Position numbers and translations under genes: made by a program
Part shown: positions 1 to 7,874 of the stretch, piece after piece
How the letters are laid out: every line of letters starts with the position of its first letter
Numbering within the stretch: the first letter of the stretch is position 1
The notes under the pieces: generated by a model
Database searches by the model: none
What the model was told of the DNA's origin: nothing
The model's input: only the letters and a program-made list of their open reading frames with translations
Origin: Blautia wexlerae DSM 19850
Lineage (GTDB): Bacteria > Bacillota > Clostridia > Lachnospirales > Lachnospiraceae
Assembly (NCBI RefSeq): GCF_025148125.1
Contig: NZ_CP102267.1
Span: 1,932,501-1,996,500, forward strand
Reading direction: 5' to 3'
Length of the DNA: 64,000 nucleotides

Positions 1-23
1 AGGGAAAAAGGGGGTAATGGATT

Positions 24-599
24 ATGAAAGAACTTTTGATCATACTTGTAAGCTCAGCGATTGTAAATAACGTAGTCCTCAGCCAGTTCCTTGGCCTCTG
101 TCCTTTCCTTGGTGTTTCCAAGAGTGTTGAGACAGCAGCCGGCATGGGCGGTGCGATCATTTTCGTTATTACACTGTCATCTTTTGTGACAGGTATTATT
201 TACAATGCTATCCTGGTTCCTACGAACCTGACTTATCTGCAGACTATCGTATTCATCCTGCTGATCGCGGCGCTGGTACAGTTTGTAGAGATGTTCCTTA
301 AGAAGACAATGCCTTCCCTGTATCAGGCACTTGGTGTGTATCTTCCGCTGATCACAACAAACTGTGCGGTTCTTGGTGTTGCCCTTACAAACGTGCAGAA
401 AGAGTATAATGTTCTTCAGGGAACAGTGAACGGATTTGCAACAGCAGTGGGATTTACTATTTCCATCGTGCTGATGGCTGGTATCCGTGAGAAAATCGCA
501 TACAATGACATTCCAAAATCCTTCCAGGGATTCCCTACAGTTCTGCTGACAGCCGGACTGATGGCAATTGCCTTCTTCGGATTTTCAGGACTGATTTAA
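24..599 (+). CDS. rnfA: Rnf complex subunit RnfA (RsxA)
   Basis: Integral membrane subunit of the Rnf ferredoxin:NAD+ oxidoreductase, which couples electron flow from reduced ferredoxin to NAD+ with Na+ or H+ export. The 191-residue length is normal for RnfA/RnfE-type proteins. It is hydrophobic throughout, with about six membrane segments, and has the family's paired cysteine regions (LGLCPFLG near residue 25 and TTNCAVLG near residue 112). The ATG follows a G-rich ribosome site (AAGGGGG). The upstream Rnf genes lie outside the window; rnfB follows after 13 bases, matching the usual rnfCDGEAB order. Family assignment is firm. Confidence 0.96.
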   Translation: MKELLIILVSSAIVNNVVLSQFLGLCPFLGVSKSVETAAGMGGAIIFVITLSSFVTGIIYNAILVPTNLTYLQTIVFILLIAALVQFVEMFLKKTMPSLYQALGVYLPLITTNCAVLGVALTNVQKEYNVLQGTVNGFATAVGFTISIVLMAGIREKIAYNDIPKSFQGFPTVLLTAGLMAIAFFGFSGLI

Positions 600-612
600 G
601 GAGGGGACTGGT

Positions 613-1404
613 ATGAATATAGGAGCAATTATCGCGGCAACTGTACTGGTTGCGGCAGTAGGTCTTTTTATCGGTGTTTTCCTTGGTGTTGCCGGTAAGA
701 AGTTTGCTGTGGAAGTGGATGAGAAGGAAGTTGCTGTTCGTGAGGCGCTTCCCGGTAATAACTGCGGTGGCTGTGGTTATCCCGGCTGTGATGGCCTGGC
801 AGCAGCAATCGCCAAAGGTGAGGCACCTGTAAACGGATGTCCGGTAGGCGGTGAGCCAGTCGGGAAAGTGATCGCAGCGATCATGGGACAGGAAGTTGTG
901 GAGACTGCCCGTCAGGTGGCGTATGTGAAGTGTGCGGGTACCTGTGAGAAGACGAAGGATAATTATGAGTATACAGGTGTGGAAGACTGTGAGATGATGG
1001 CTTTCATTCCCGGTGGTGGTGCGAAGTCCTGTACTTATGGATGCCTTGGTTTTGGAAGCTGCGTGAAGGCCTGTCCGTTTGGGGCGATTGATGTTGTGAA
1101 CGGTGTGGCGGTTGTTGATAAGGAGGCTTGTAAGGCCTGCGGTAAGTGTGTTGCCAAGTGTCCGAAGCATCTGATCGAGCTTGTGCCCTATGAGCAGACT
1201 ACGTTTGTGCAGTGTAGTTCTCATGCGAAAGGTAAGGCTGTTACTTCTGCGTGTGAGGTTGGCTGTATCGGATGTAAGAAGTGTGAGAAGACTTGCCCGA
1301 ATGGGGCGATTACGGTTGATAATTTCTGTGCGCATATTGATTATAGTAAGTGTACGAATTGTGGGGCTTGTAAAGAGGTTTGTCCGAGACATATTATTCA
1401 GTAA
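613..1404 (+). CDS. rnfB: Rnf complex iron-sulfur subunit RnfB
   Basis: Ferredoxin-entry subunit of the Rnf complex. It has an N-terminal membrane anchor (about residues 5-27), then the RnfB Fe-S domain with Cys at about 51, 54, 59 and 76 (CGGCGYPGC and NGCPVGG), then several ferredoxin-type 4Fe-4S motifs, including CKACGKCVAKCP, CIGCKKCEKTCP and CTNCGACKEVCP. Length 263 is ordinary. The Shine-Dalgarno site is GGAGGGG. It ends the rnf operon and a rho-independent terminator follows. Codon use changes visibly along the gene: the first half resembles the rest of the window, the last third is strongly G+T-rich (see findings). Confidence 0.96.
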   Translation: MNIGAIIAATVLVAAVGLFIGVFLGVAGKKFAVEVDEKEVAVREALPGNNCGGCGYPGCDGLAAAIAKGEAPVNGCPVGGEPVGKVIAAIMGQEVVETARQVAYVKCAGTCEKTKDNYEYTGVEDCEMMAFIPGGGAKSCTYGCLGFGSCVKACPFGAIDVVNGVAVVDKEACKACGKCVAKCPKHLIELVPYEQTTFVQCSSHAKGKAVTSACEVGCIGCKKCEKTCPNGAITVDNFCAHIDYSKCTNCGACKEVCPRHIIQ

Positions 1405-1412
1405 TGGGAGGA

Positions 1413-1449
1413 AGAACTGCTGTGTGAAGGCATGGCGGTTCTTTTTTTT
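1413..1449 (+). terminator. Terminator after rnfB
   Basis: A stem pairing AGAACTGC with GCGGTTCT is followed by a run of eight T, directly after the rnfB stop codon. This is a standard rho-independent terminator closing the rnf operon. Confidence 0.85.
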
Positions 1450-1460
1450 CGATTAAGGGA

Positions 1461-1670
1461 CGCGCGGGGCATTATTTCGGTTTGGGTTCAGTTTCGGAAG
1501 CTAGGAACTCTAAGTTTCGGAAAATCTGCTAAAAGCATTCGAAAAATGCTCAAACTCGCCGCGAAGCGGCTCAGACAGTGAGCATTTTTCGAATAACGCA
1601 GATTTCCCGGAACTAAGAGTTACTACGCTTCCTGCAAAATTCACCCAAACCGAAGTAATGCCCCGCGCTG
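1461..1670 (+). repeat. Large covarying hairpin, copy A
   Basis: A nested inverted repeat of about 210 bp. The outer arm GGGGCATTATTTCGGTTTGG pairs with its mirror near 1645-1665 (one mismatch). Inside lie CTAAG-containing arms, TCTGCTAAAAGCAT opposite ATAACGCAGATTT, and an apical core beginning CTCAAACTCG and ending GCTCAGACAGTGAG. The core words recur in copies at 14.7, 32.1 and 32.5 kb, while the outer arms differ completely between copies. No coding potential seen. Function unknown. Confidence 0.85.
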
Positions 1671-1687
1671 TTTACTGGTTGTTTCGC

Positions 1688-1830
1688 GTTACTGTTCACA
1701 CACCACTATCCCGCGAGGTGTTTTGGCATGAATATGCCAAAATCCCGAGACATACAAGCCAAAATTCCATTGCCGCAGGCAATCTGGAATGAATTTTGGC
1801 TAAGTTACTGTGAACGGAGTGAACAGTAAC
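1688..1830 (+). repeat. MITE-like element with 12-bp terminal inverted repeats, full copy
   Basis: The element is bounded by GTTACTGTTCAC at the left and GTGAACAGTAAC at the right. It contains TATCCCGCGAGGTGTTTT, a short hairpin (GGCAT/ATGCC), CCCGAGACATAC, and a second long hairpin made of AGCCAAAATTCC and GGAATGAATTTTGGCT. The same linkers occur in reverse orientation at 43927-44071 with different hairpin sequences. Partial copies lie at 9288, 37018 and 57126. Too short to encode a transposase. Confidence 0.8.
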
Positions 1831-1870
1831 TGTTTCGTAAGGCGCGCGAACAATATACGCGAATATATGT

Positions 1871-1899
1871 TTGCGTTATGGGGTGGGATGTGGTATGAT
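1871..1899 (+). promoter_or_regulatory. Promoter of ruvAB
   Basis: A TTGCGT -35 element and a TATGAT -10 element are separated by 17 bases, about 38 bases before the ruvA start. Prediction from consensus match only. Confidence 0.6.
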
Positions 1900-1936
1900 G
1901 AATCGGAAGTGATGAATTTGGGACGGAGGATGTATC

Positions 1937-2545
1937 ATGATTGCGTTTGTTCATGGAATGGCTGTGGATATGACTGAGAGCTCGGTGGTTGTTGAGGCCG
2001 GGGGGATTGGTTATGAGATATATATGACGGGGGCAGATTTGTCTGAGATTCGTATGGGGGAGGATGTGAAGGTCCATACTTATTTCAGTGTGAGAGAGGA
2101 TGCCATGAAGTTGTATGGGTTCAGGACTAAGGATGATCTGCAGATGTTTAAGCTGCTTCTTGGCGTGAATGGTGTGGGGCCGAAGGCTGCGCTGGGGGTT
2201 CTGGCGGGGATTACGGCGGATGAATTGAGGTTTGCAATTCTTTCGGATGATGTGAAGACGTTGTCGAAGGCTCCGGGTATCGGGAAGAAGACTGCTCAGA
2301 AGCTGATCCTTGAACTGAAGGATAAGATGAAGCTGGAGGATGCGTTTGAATTGAAGCTGGTTCATGAGCAGGAGAGGGCAGCAGTGGGAGCCGGTGAGGT
2401 TTCGGATGGCAGGCAGGAAGCTGTTGAGGCTCTGGTTGCGCTGGGATACAGCAGTGCGGATGCGCTTCGTGCGGTGCGTAAGGTTACGGATGTGTCACCG
2501 GATGATGTGGAAGGTCTTTTGAAGGCTGCGCTGAAGAATTTTTAA
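1937..2545 (+). CDS. ruvA: Holliday junction branch migration protein RuvA
   Basis: DNA-binding subunit of the RuvAB branch-migration motor, which holds four-way junctions for RuvB. The 202-residue protein has the N-terminal OB-fold (MIAFVHGMAVDMTESS), two helix-hairpin-helix motifs (LLGVNGVGPKAALGVL near residue 75 and LSKAPGIGKKTAQKLI near 115), and the short C-terminal RuvB-binding domain (EAVEALVALGYSSADA). Codon use is unusually G+T-rich. ruvB follows after 79 bases that contain half of a dispersed palindrome. Confidence 0.97.
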   Translation: MIAFVHGMAVDMTESSVVVEAGGIGYEIYMTGADLSEIRMGEDVKVHTYFSVREDAMKLYGFRTKDDLQMFKLLLGVNGVGPKAALGVLAGITADELRFAILSDDVKTLSKAPGIGKKTAQKLILELKDKMKLEDAFELKLVHEQERAAVGAGEVSDGRQEAVEALVALGYSSADALRAVRKVTDVSPDDVEGLLKAALKNF

Positions 2546-2552
2546 CTGAAGC

Positions 2553-2610
2553 AGGATTTCACGCTCTGGTAGATTGGATTGCCTGTATTGTTATAGAATT
2601 GTTATAGGTT
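2553..2610 (+). repeat. Half copy of the TATAGCAAT palindrome family
   Basis: The ruvA-ruvB gap holds a sequence alignable to the right half of the palindrome at 18185-18283: GCAGGATTTCACGCTCTGG followed by a degenerate ATTG-TTATAG end. It is probably a decayed half-element. It does not disrupt the operon. Confidence 0.5.
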
Positions 2611-2624
2611 AGGATGGGTAACAG

Positions 2625-3629
2625 ATGGAGAAACGTATTATAACTACGGATGTGACGGAGGAGGATTTTTCTCTGGAGGGGAATCTCCGGCCGCAGACGT
2701 TGGATGATTATATTGGTCAGGAGAAGACCAAGAGTACTTTGAAGGTTTATATAGAGGCTGCGAAGCAGAGGCATGATGCATTGGATCATGTTTTGTTTTA
2801 TGGTCCTCCAGGGCTTGGTAAGACTACTCTTTCGGGGATTATTGCCAATGAGATGGGGGTTCATATGAAGGTGACTTCCGGGCCGGCTATTGAGAAGCCG
2901 GGGGAGATGGCTGCAATCCTTAATAATCTGCAGGAGGGAGATATTCTGTTTGTGGATGAGATCCACCGCCTGAACAGGCAGGTGGAGGAGGTCCTTTATC
3001 CTGCTATGGAGGATTATGCTATTGATATTATGATCGGGAAGGGGGCTTCTGCCAGGTCTATACGTCTGGATCTGCCGAAGTTTACGCTGGTGGGGGCGAC
3101 TACCAGGGCAGGACTTCTGTCTGCACCTCTTCGTGACCGTTTTGGTGTGATGCATCATCTGGAGTTTTATACTCATGAGGAGCTTAAGACGATCATTATC
3201 CGTTCTGCTCAGGTTCTTGGAGTGGAGATTGATGAGAAGGGTGCGGCTGAGATTGCCAAGAGATCCAGGGGAACTCCGAGGCTTGCCAACCGTCTGCTGA
3301 AGAGGGTTCGTGATTTTGCGCAGGTGAAGTATGATGGACGGATTACTTATGATGTGGCGTGTTTTGCGCTGAATCTTCTGGAAGTGGATCAGTATGGTCT
3401 GGATAAGATTGACAGAAGGATTCTTCAGACTATGATCGTGAATTTTCAGGGTGGTCCTGTGGGACTGGAGACTCTGGCTGCGGCGATAGGGGAGGATTCC
3501 GGTACGCTGGAGGATGTGTATGAGCCTTATCTGCTGCAGAATGGATTCCTGAACCGTACGCCGAGAGGACGTATGGCATCGGCGCTTGCGTATGAGCATC
3601 TGGGCTATCAGATGCCGGAGAAAAACTGA
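2625..3629 (+). CDS. ruvB: Holliday junction helicase motor RuvB
   Basis: AAA+ ATPase that drives branch migration with RuvA. The Walker A site GPPGLGKTT is at residues 60-68, Walker B VDEIHR starts at 110, the sensor segment [18 protein letters not shown] is present, and the C-terminal winged-helix domain ends with RTPRGR. Length 334 is typical. The start codon follows a weak ribosome site (GGATGGGTAACAG). It shares the G+T-rich codon bias of ruvA, especially in its first two thirds. Confidence 0.97.
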   Translation: MEKRIITTDVTEEDFSLEGNLRPQTLDDYIGQEKTKSTLKVYIEAAKQRHDALDHVLFYGPPGLGKTTLSGIIANEMGVHMKVTSGPAIEKPGEMAAILNNLQEGDILFVDEIHRLNRQVEEVLYPAMEDYAIDIMIGKGASARSIRLDLPKFTLVGATTRAGLLSAPLRDRFGVMHHLEFYTHEELKTIIIRSAQVLGVEIDEKGAAEIAKRSRGTPRLANRLLKRVRDFAQVKYDGRITYDVACFALNLLEVDQYGLDKIDRRILQTMIVNFQGGPVGLETLAAAIGEDSGTLEDVYEPYLLQNGFLNRTPRGRMASALAYEHLGYQMPEKN

Positions 3630-3763
3630 AGTTAAGGGTGTAAAAATATAAAAAAGTAAAAGTTTTTTAAAAATTCCTATACATTTCGACTGCTTTCGAG
3701 TATAATGAAGTAAATGTCCGGGGTTCCGGGCAGATTGAAGGAAGATACAGGAGGCTCGTACGG

Positions 3764-4171
3764 ATGGCGGTCAAAAATACAGCAAAGGTAATCATAGGTG
3801 GTAAGATTATTACGCTGGGAGGCTATGAATCGGAAGAATATTTTCAGAAAGTAGCATCCTATATAAATAAAAAGATGGATGAGTTAAGTGCTATGCCGGG
3901 TTACAGCAGACAGCCCATGGAGACCAAGCATACACTTATCAGCCTGAATATTACAGATGACTATTTTAAGGCAAAGAAACAGGCGGAGGTTTTTGAACAG
4001 GATTTACAGCAGAAGGATCAGGAGATGTATGATCTGAAGCATGAGCTGATCTCGCTTCGTATGCAGATTGAGGAAGCGCAGAAGCATGAACAGGAAGCCC
4101 TGGAACAGAAGAGCCTTCTGGAGGGAAAGAATAAGGAACTGGAAAAGCAGATTGATGAGCTGCTGAAATAA
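3764..4171 (+). CDS. zapA: Cell division protein ZapA
   Basis: Small FtsZ-ring-associated protein that promotes protofilament bundling. The 135-residue sequence opens with the ZapA fold (VIIGGKIITLGGYESEEYFQ) and continues into a long C-terminal coiled coil rich in E, Q and K (about residues 75-135), longer than in minimal ZapA proteins. A TATAAT -10 element lies at 3701-3706 and the ribosome site is AGGAGG. A terminator follows. Family assignment rests on the N-terminal motif and the domain plan. Confidence 0.88.
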   Translation: MAVKNTAKVIIGGKIITLGGYESEEYFQKVASYINKKMDELSAMPGYSRQPMETKHTLISLNITDDYFKAKKQAEVFEQDLQQKDQEMYDLKHELISLRMQIEEAQKHEQEALEQKSLLEGKNKELEKQIDELLK

Positions 4172-4174
4172 TAG

Positions 4175-4204
4175 AGGGGGGATTACTTCGGTGATTTCCC
4201 CTTT
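4175..4204 (+). terminator. Terminator after zapA
   Basis: GAGGGGGGATTAC, a TTCG loop and GTGATTTCCCC followed by a TTTAT tail form a stable hairpin directly after the zapA stop. The T tract is short. Confidence 0.65.
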
Positions 4205-4237
4205 ATGATTTGTTTCATATGTATTCGATTTGAATAT

Positions 4238-4272
4238 TATAGCAATGCTCATAAATAATGCATTTAAGATGA
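4238..4272 (+). repeat. Half copy of the TATAGCAAT palindrome family
   Basis: TTATAGCAATGCTCATAAAT followed by AATGCATTTAAGATGA matches the left arm of the palindrome at 18185-18283 except for a few bases. It lies immediately upstream of the U32-family gene. Confidence 0.7.
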
Positions 4273-4299
4273 CTGTTATAGAAAACGTGAGGTATAGAA

Positions 4300-6495
4300 T
4301 TGAAAAGAGAAGAGATTGAACTTCTGGCACCTGCCGGTTCCTATGAGGGATTTGAGGCAGCGATCGGTGCAGGTGCAGATGCGGTTTATGTAGGGGGAGT
4401 AGCCTTTGGCGCGCGGGCTTATGCGAAGAATTTCGGAGAGGAAGAGCTTTTGCGTGCCATTGATACTGCTCATATCCATGGCAGGAAACTTTATCTGACA
4501 GTGAATACGCTGTTGAAGAACAGGGAACTGTCTGAACAGTTGTATGATTATCTGCTTCCATATTATAAGGAAGGTCTGGATGCGGTGATCGTTCAGGATA
4601 TGGGTGTGTTTAAGATGATCAGGGAGATGTTTCCGGGTATGCATCTTCATGCCAGCACGCAGATGACTGTGACAGGTCCGGAGGGGATGAAGTTTCTGGA
4701 AGAACAGGGTGCTTCCAGAGTGGTAACTGCCAGAGAGCTTTCCCTTGAGGAAATCCGGAGGATGCATGAGACAAGTCCTATCGAGATTGAATCTTTTGTC
4801 CATGGAGCTTTATGTTACAGTTATTCGGGACAGTGCCTGATGAGCAGTATCCTGGGTGGAAGAAGCGGTAACAGAGGAAGGTGTGCACAGCCTTGCCGTC
4901 TGCCTTACCAGACGGCGCTTTGTTGCGGGGAAAATGGCAGACGGTCAGAGAAAAGGAAAGCGCAAGAACTATGTCCTCTGAGTCTGAAAGATATTTCTAC
5001 GATAGAGATTCTTCCGCAGATTCTGGAGGTTGGTGTTACTTCTCTTAAGATAGAGGGCAGGATGAAGCAGCCGGGATATACAGCAGGGGTAACTTCTGTA
5101 TATCGGAAGTACCTGGATCTTCTTTTTGAGAAGGGAGCTGAGAATTACAGGGTAGCAGAGGAGGATAAGAGATATCTGCTGGATCTGTTTAACAGGGGAG
5201 GTTCCTGTACCGGTTATTATCAGATGCAGAATGGTCCGTCCATGATGGCATTCAGTAATGAGAAGAAAACAGGAGATGTCAGTCCTGTATTAAGAAAAAA
5301 GAAAGAAAAAATTCAGGGAACATTCATTCTTTTTCCAGGAAGTCCTGCTATACTGGATGTGTCATGCAGGGGAATCCATGGATTTGCGTCTGTGGGTGAG
5401 GTACAGTATGCGCAGAACCAGCCGCTGACAGAAGAGCGCATCCGTTCACAGATGGAGAAGCTTGGAAATACAGAATATGAGTGGGAAAATCTGGAAATCC
5501 AGATGGATGAGAATATTTTTATCCCGATGAAAATGCTGAATGAGGCGAGAAGAGAGGCACTGGAATCGCTGGAAAATGAATTGCTCAAACCATATAAGAG
5601 AGAAGAAAATAATGGGAAGAAACGCTTATCAGAGGATGCCGGAAGAAAAGCAGATTCGCCAAAGCAGAAAAATCTTCCGATTTATATTTCCTGTGAAGAA
5701 AAATCCACTGCACTGGCGTTATATAAAAGAGAGGGGATACATGGAATGTATCTGAACGCTGATGCCATGGAGGTCTGCCTGGATGACTGTGTAAGCAGAG
5801 GAATGGAGATGTATCTGTCTCTTCCGCATATTATGAGAGGTGAGATGCCCCGGGAGCTTCTTACCAGGATCAGAGAGTGGATGGACAGAGGAATGACAGG
5901 ATTTCTGGTAAGAAATCTGGAGACTTTTGCAGTTCTGCGAAAGGCAGGTCTGGCTGAGAAATGTGTTCTGGATCACAGTATGTATACATGGAATGATGAA
6001 GCTGCTGATTTCTGGAAAGATCAGAAAGTCCTCAGAAATACGGTACCGCTTGAGCTGAACGAAGGGGAAATCCGCCACAGAGATAACCGGGACAGCGAGA
6101 TGCTGATCTACGGATATCTGCCTCTTATGATATCGGCCCAGTGTGTGCATAAAAATCTTTACGGATGTAATCATAAGGAAGAAGGGGTAACTTTAAAAGA
6201 CCGTTACGATAAAGAATTTACGGCGAAATGTATATGTAACCCATGGAAAACTGAGAATACAGATTTCTGTATACCCTGCTATAATATCATTTACAACAGT
6301 ATCCCTTACGGCCTGTTGAAAGAGAAATCACAGATAGACAGACTTGGTGTCTCTTCCCTGAGACTTGCATTTACCATTGAGAAGCCTCAGGATGCGGTGA
6401 AGATATATGAAGAGTTCAGAGCTGTTTATCGTGATGGGAAGAATCCTCCGAAACGGGAATATACAAAGGGACATTTTAAAAGAGGAGCCGAGTAA
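4300..6495 (+). CDS. U32-family protein (RlhA-like)
   Basis: 731-residue member of the peptidase U32/DUF3656 family. Characterised relatives hydroxylate RNA bases (RlhA on 23S rRNA, TrhP on tRNA) rather than acting as proteases. The N-terminal U32 domain shows ELLAPAGSYEGFEAAI and GADAVYVGG. The family core contains the Cys-rich segment with GALCYSYSGQCLMSS and RGRCAQPCR (about residues 167-200). Further cysteines near the C-terminus (CICNP, FCIPCYN) would fit an iron-sulfur site. The start is TTG, 9 bases after a GTGAGG ribosome site. The seds gene starts 5 bases after the stop. Exact RNA target is not inferable. Confidence 0.88.
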   Translation: MKREEIELLAPAGSYEGFEAAIGAGADAVYVGGVAFGARAYAKNFGEEELLRAIDTAHIHGRKLYLTVNTLLKNRELSEQLYDYLLPYYKEGLDAVIVQDMGVFKMIREMFPGMHLHASTQMTVTGPEGMKFLEEQGASRVVTARELSLEEIRRMHETSPIEIESFVHGALCYSYSGQCLMSSILGGRSGNRGRCAQPCRLPYQTALCCGENGRRSEKRKAQELCPLSLKDISTIEILPQILEVGVTSLKIEGRMKQPGYTAGVTSVYRKYLDLLFEKGAENYRVAEEDKRYLLDLFNRGGSCTGYYQMQNGPSMMAFSNEKKTGDVSPVLRKKKEKIQGTFILFPGSPAILDVSCRGIHGFASVGEVQYAQNQPLTEERIRSQMEKLGNTEYEWENLEIQMDENIFIPMKMLNEARREALESLENELLKPYKREENNGKKRLSEDAGRKADSPKQKNLPIYISCEEKSTALALYKREGIHGMYLNADAMEVCLDDCVSRGMEMYLSLPHIMRGEMPRELLTRIREWMDRGMTGFLVRNLETFAVLRKAGLAEKCVLDHSMYTWNDEAADFWKDQKVLRNTVPLELNEGEIRHRDNRDSEMLIYGYLPLMISAQCVHKNLYGCNHKEEGVTLKDRYDKEFTAKCICNPWKTENTDFCIPCYNIIYNSIPYGLLKEKSQIDRLGVSSLRLAFTIEKPQDAVKIYEEFRAVYRDGKNPPKREYTKGHFKRGAE

Positions 6496-6500
6496 GGCAT

Positions 6501-7874
6501 ATGATTAATGTAATTGTAGAATTATCCAAGTATGTGATCCTTACCCTGATGGTGATTTATACTTTTCACTGTTTCTATCTGGTGAAACAGCAGAGTGAGG
6601 AGGAGAGAAACGAATCGCTGCGCCAGCAGCTGATGCTTATCTTTTTTATGGATTTCACTGCGTTTCTGGTCATCTACCTGAAGACAGGTAAGTTTCAGGT
6701 CGTGTTGTTTTATATCGAAATGATGGCATTTTTTGCGGGAATCCAGATTTTGTACAGGATTTTTTATAAGAAAGCATCGATTTTACTGCTCAACAATATG
6801 TGCATGCTTCTCAGCGTAGGATTTATTATGCTGTGCAGGCTGGATGTTTCCACAGCTACCAGACAGCTGGTGATTGTGGCAGGCGTAAATGTGGTGGCAT
6901 TGATCGTACCTGTCCTGATCAGGAAGATGAAATTTCTCAAGGACCTGACATGGGTTTATGCGGGAATCGGAATCGTTTTGCTGGCGGCGGTATTTGTGCT
7001 TGCAAAGACAAGCTATGGAGCAAAACTTTCCCTGATGGGAATCCAGCCTTCAGAGGCGATAAAGATTACATTTGTGTTCTTTATGGCGGCATTGCTGAGA
7101 AAAGGTGCTGATTTTTCAAAAGTGGTCCAGGCTACGGTAGTGGCGGGACTGCATGTGGGGATTCTTGTACTTTCCAGAGACCTTGGAAGTGCAGTGATCT
7201 TCTTTGCGGCATATCTTGTGATGATTTATGTGGCATCCAGAAATGTGGGATATCTGGCACTTGGTCTTGCAGGCGGATCTGCAGGGGCAGTTGTCGCATA
7301 TCATCTGTTTGGCCATGTGCGTCAGAGAGTGACAGCCTGGAAGGATCCCATGGCGGTATATCAGAATGAAGGATACCAGATCGTCCAGTCACTGTTTGCC
7401 ATTGGAACCGGCGGATGGTTTGGAATGGGATTGTGTCAGGGTTCGCCTGAGAAGATCCCTGTTGTCAAGAATGACTTTATATTCAGTGCAATCTGTGAGG
7501 AACTGGGTGGGATTTTTGCAATCTGCCTGATCCTGGTATGTATGAGTTTCTTTTTGATGATCGTAAATATTGCGCTTAAAATTAAGAAACCATTCTACAA
7601 ACTGATCGCACTTGGACTTGGTACGGAATATGCATTTCAGGTATTTCTGACAATTGGCGGAGCAACGAAATTTATCCCTATGACAGGTGTAACTCTTCCT
7701 CTGGTCAGCTATGGAGGAAGTTCTGTCGCGTGTACAGTACTGATGCTGGCGATCATTCAGGGATTGTATATTTTGAGAGAAGATGAGGACGAAGAAATTG
7801 AGAGATATCGAAGAAAAGGAACGGCGCAGAGAGTTGAAGAAGCGCCAGAAGCGCAAAGCCCGGGAGATTTCTGA
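6501..7874 (+). CDS. SEDS-family glycan polymerase (FtsW/RodA/SpoVE)
   Basis: Polytopic membrane peptidoglycan glycosyltransferase of the SEDS family, which polymerises lipid II with a partner class B PBP. The 457-residue protein has about ten or more membrane segments. Family signatures include SRDLGSAVIFFAAYLVM, the GYQIVQSLFAIGTGGWFGMG loop region, FIFSAICEELGG and GVTLPLVSYGGSS. The cytoplasmic C-terminal tail is acidic. The next gene, a class B PBP, starts 92 bases before this one ends, so the pair is translationally linked. RodA-like by context with a PbpA-type partner; FtsW or SpoVE cannot be excluded. Confidence 0.92.
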   Translation: MINVIVELSKYVILTLMVIYTFHCFYLVKQQSEEERNESLRQQLMLIFFMDFTAFLVIYLKTGKFQVVLFYIEMMAFFAGIQILYRIFYKKASILLLNNMCMLLSVGFIMLCRLDVSTATRQLVIVAGVNVVALIVPVLIRKMKFLKDLTWVYAGIGIVLLAAVFVLAKTSYGAKLSLMGIQPSEAIKITFVFFMAALLRKGADFSKVVQATVVAGLHVGILVLSRDLGSAVIFFAAYLVMIYVASRNVGYLALGLAGGSAGAVVAYHLFGHVRQRVTAWKDPMAVYQNEGYQIVQSLFAIGTGGWFGMGLCQGSPEKIPVVKNDFIFSAICEELGGIFAICLILVCMSFFLMIVNIALKIKKPFYKLIALGLGTEYAFQVFLTIGGATKFIPMTGVTLPLVSYGGSSVACTVLMLAIIQGLYILREDEDEEIERYRRKGTAQRVEEAPEAQSPGDF

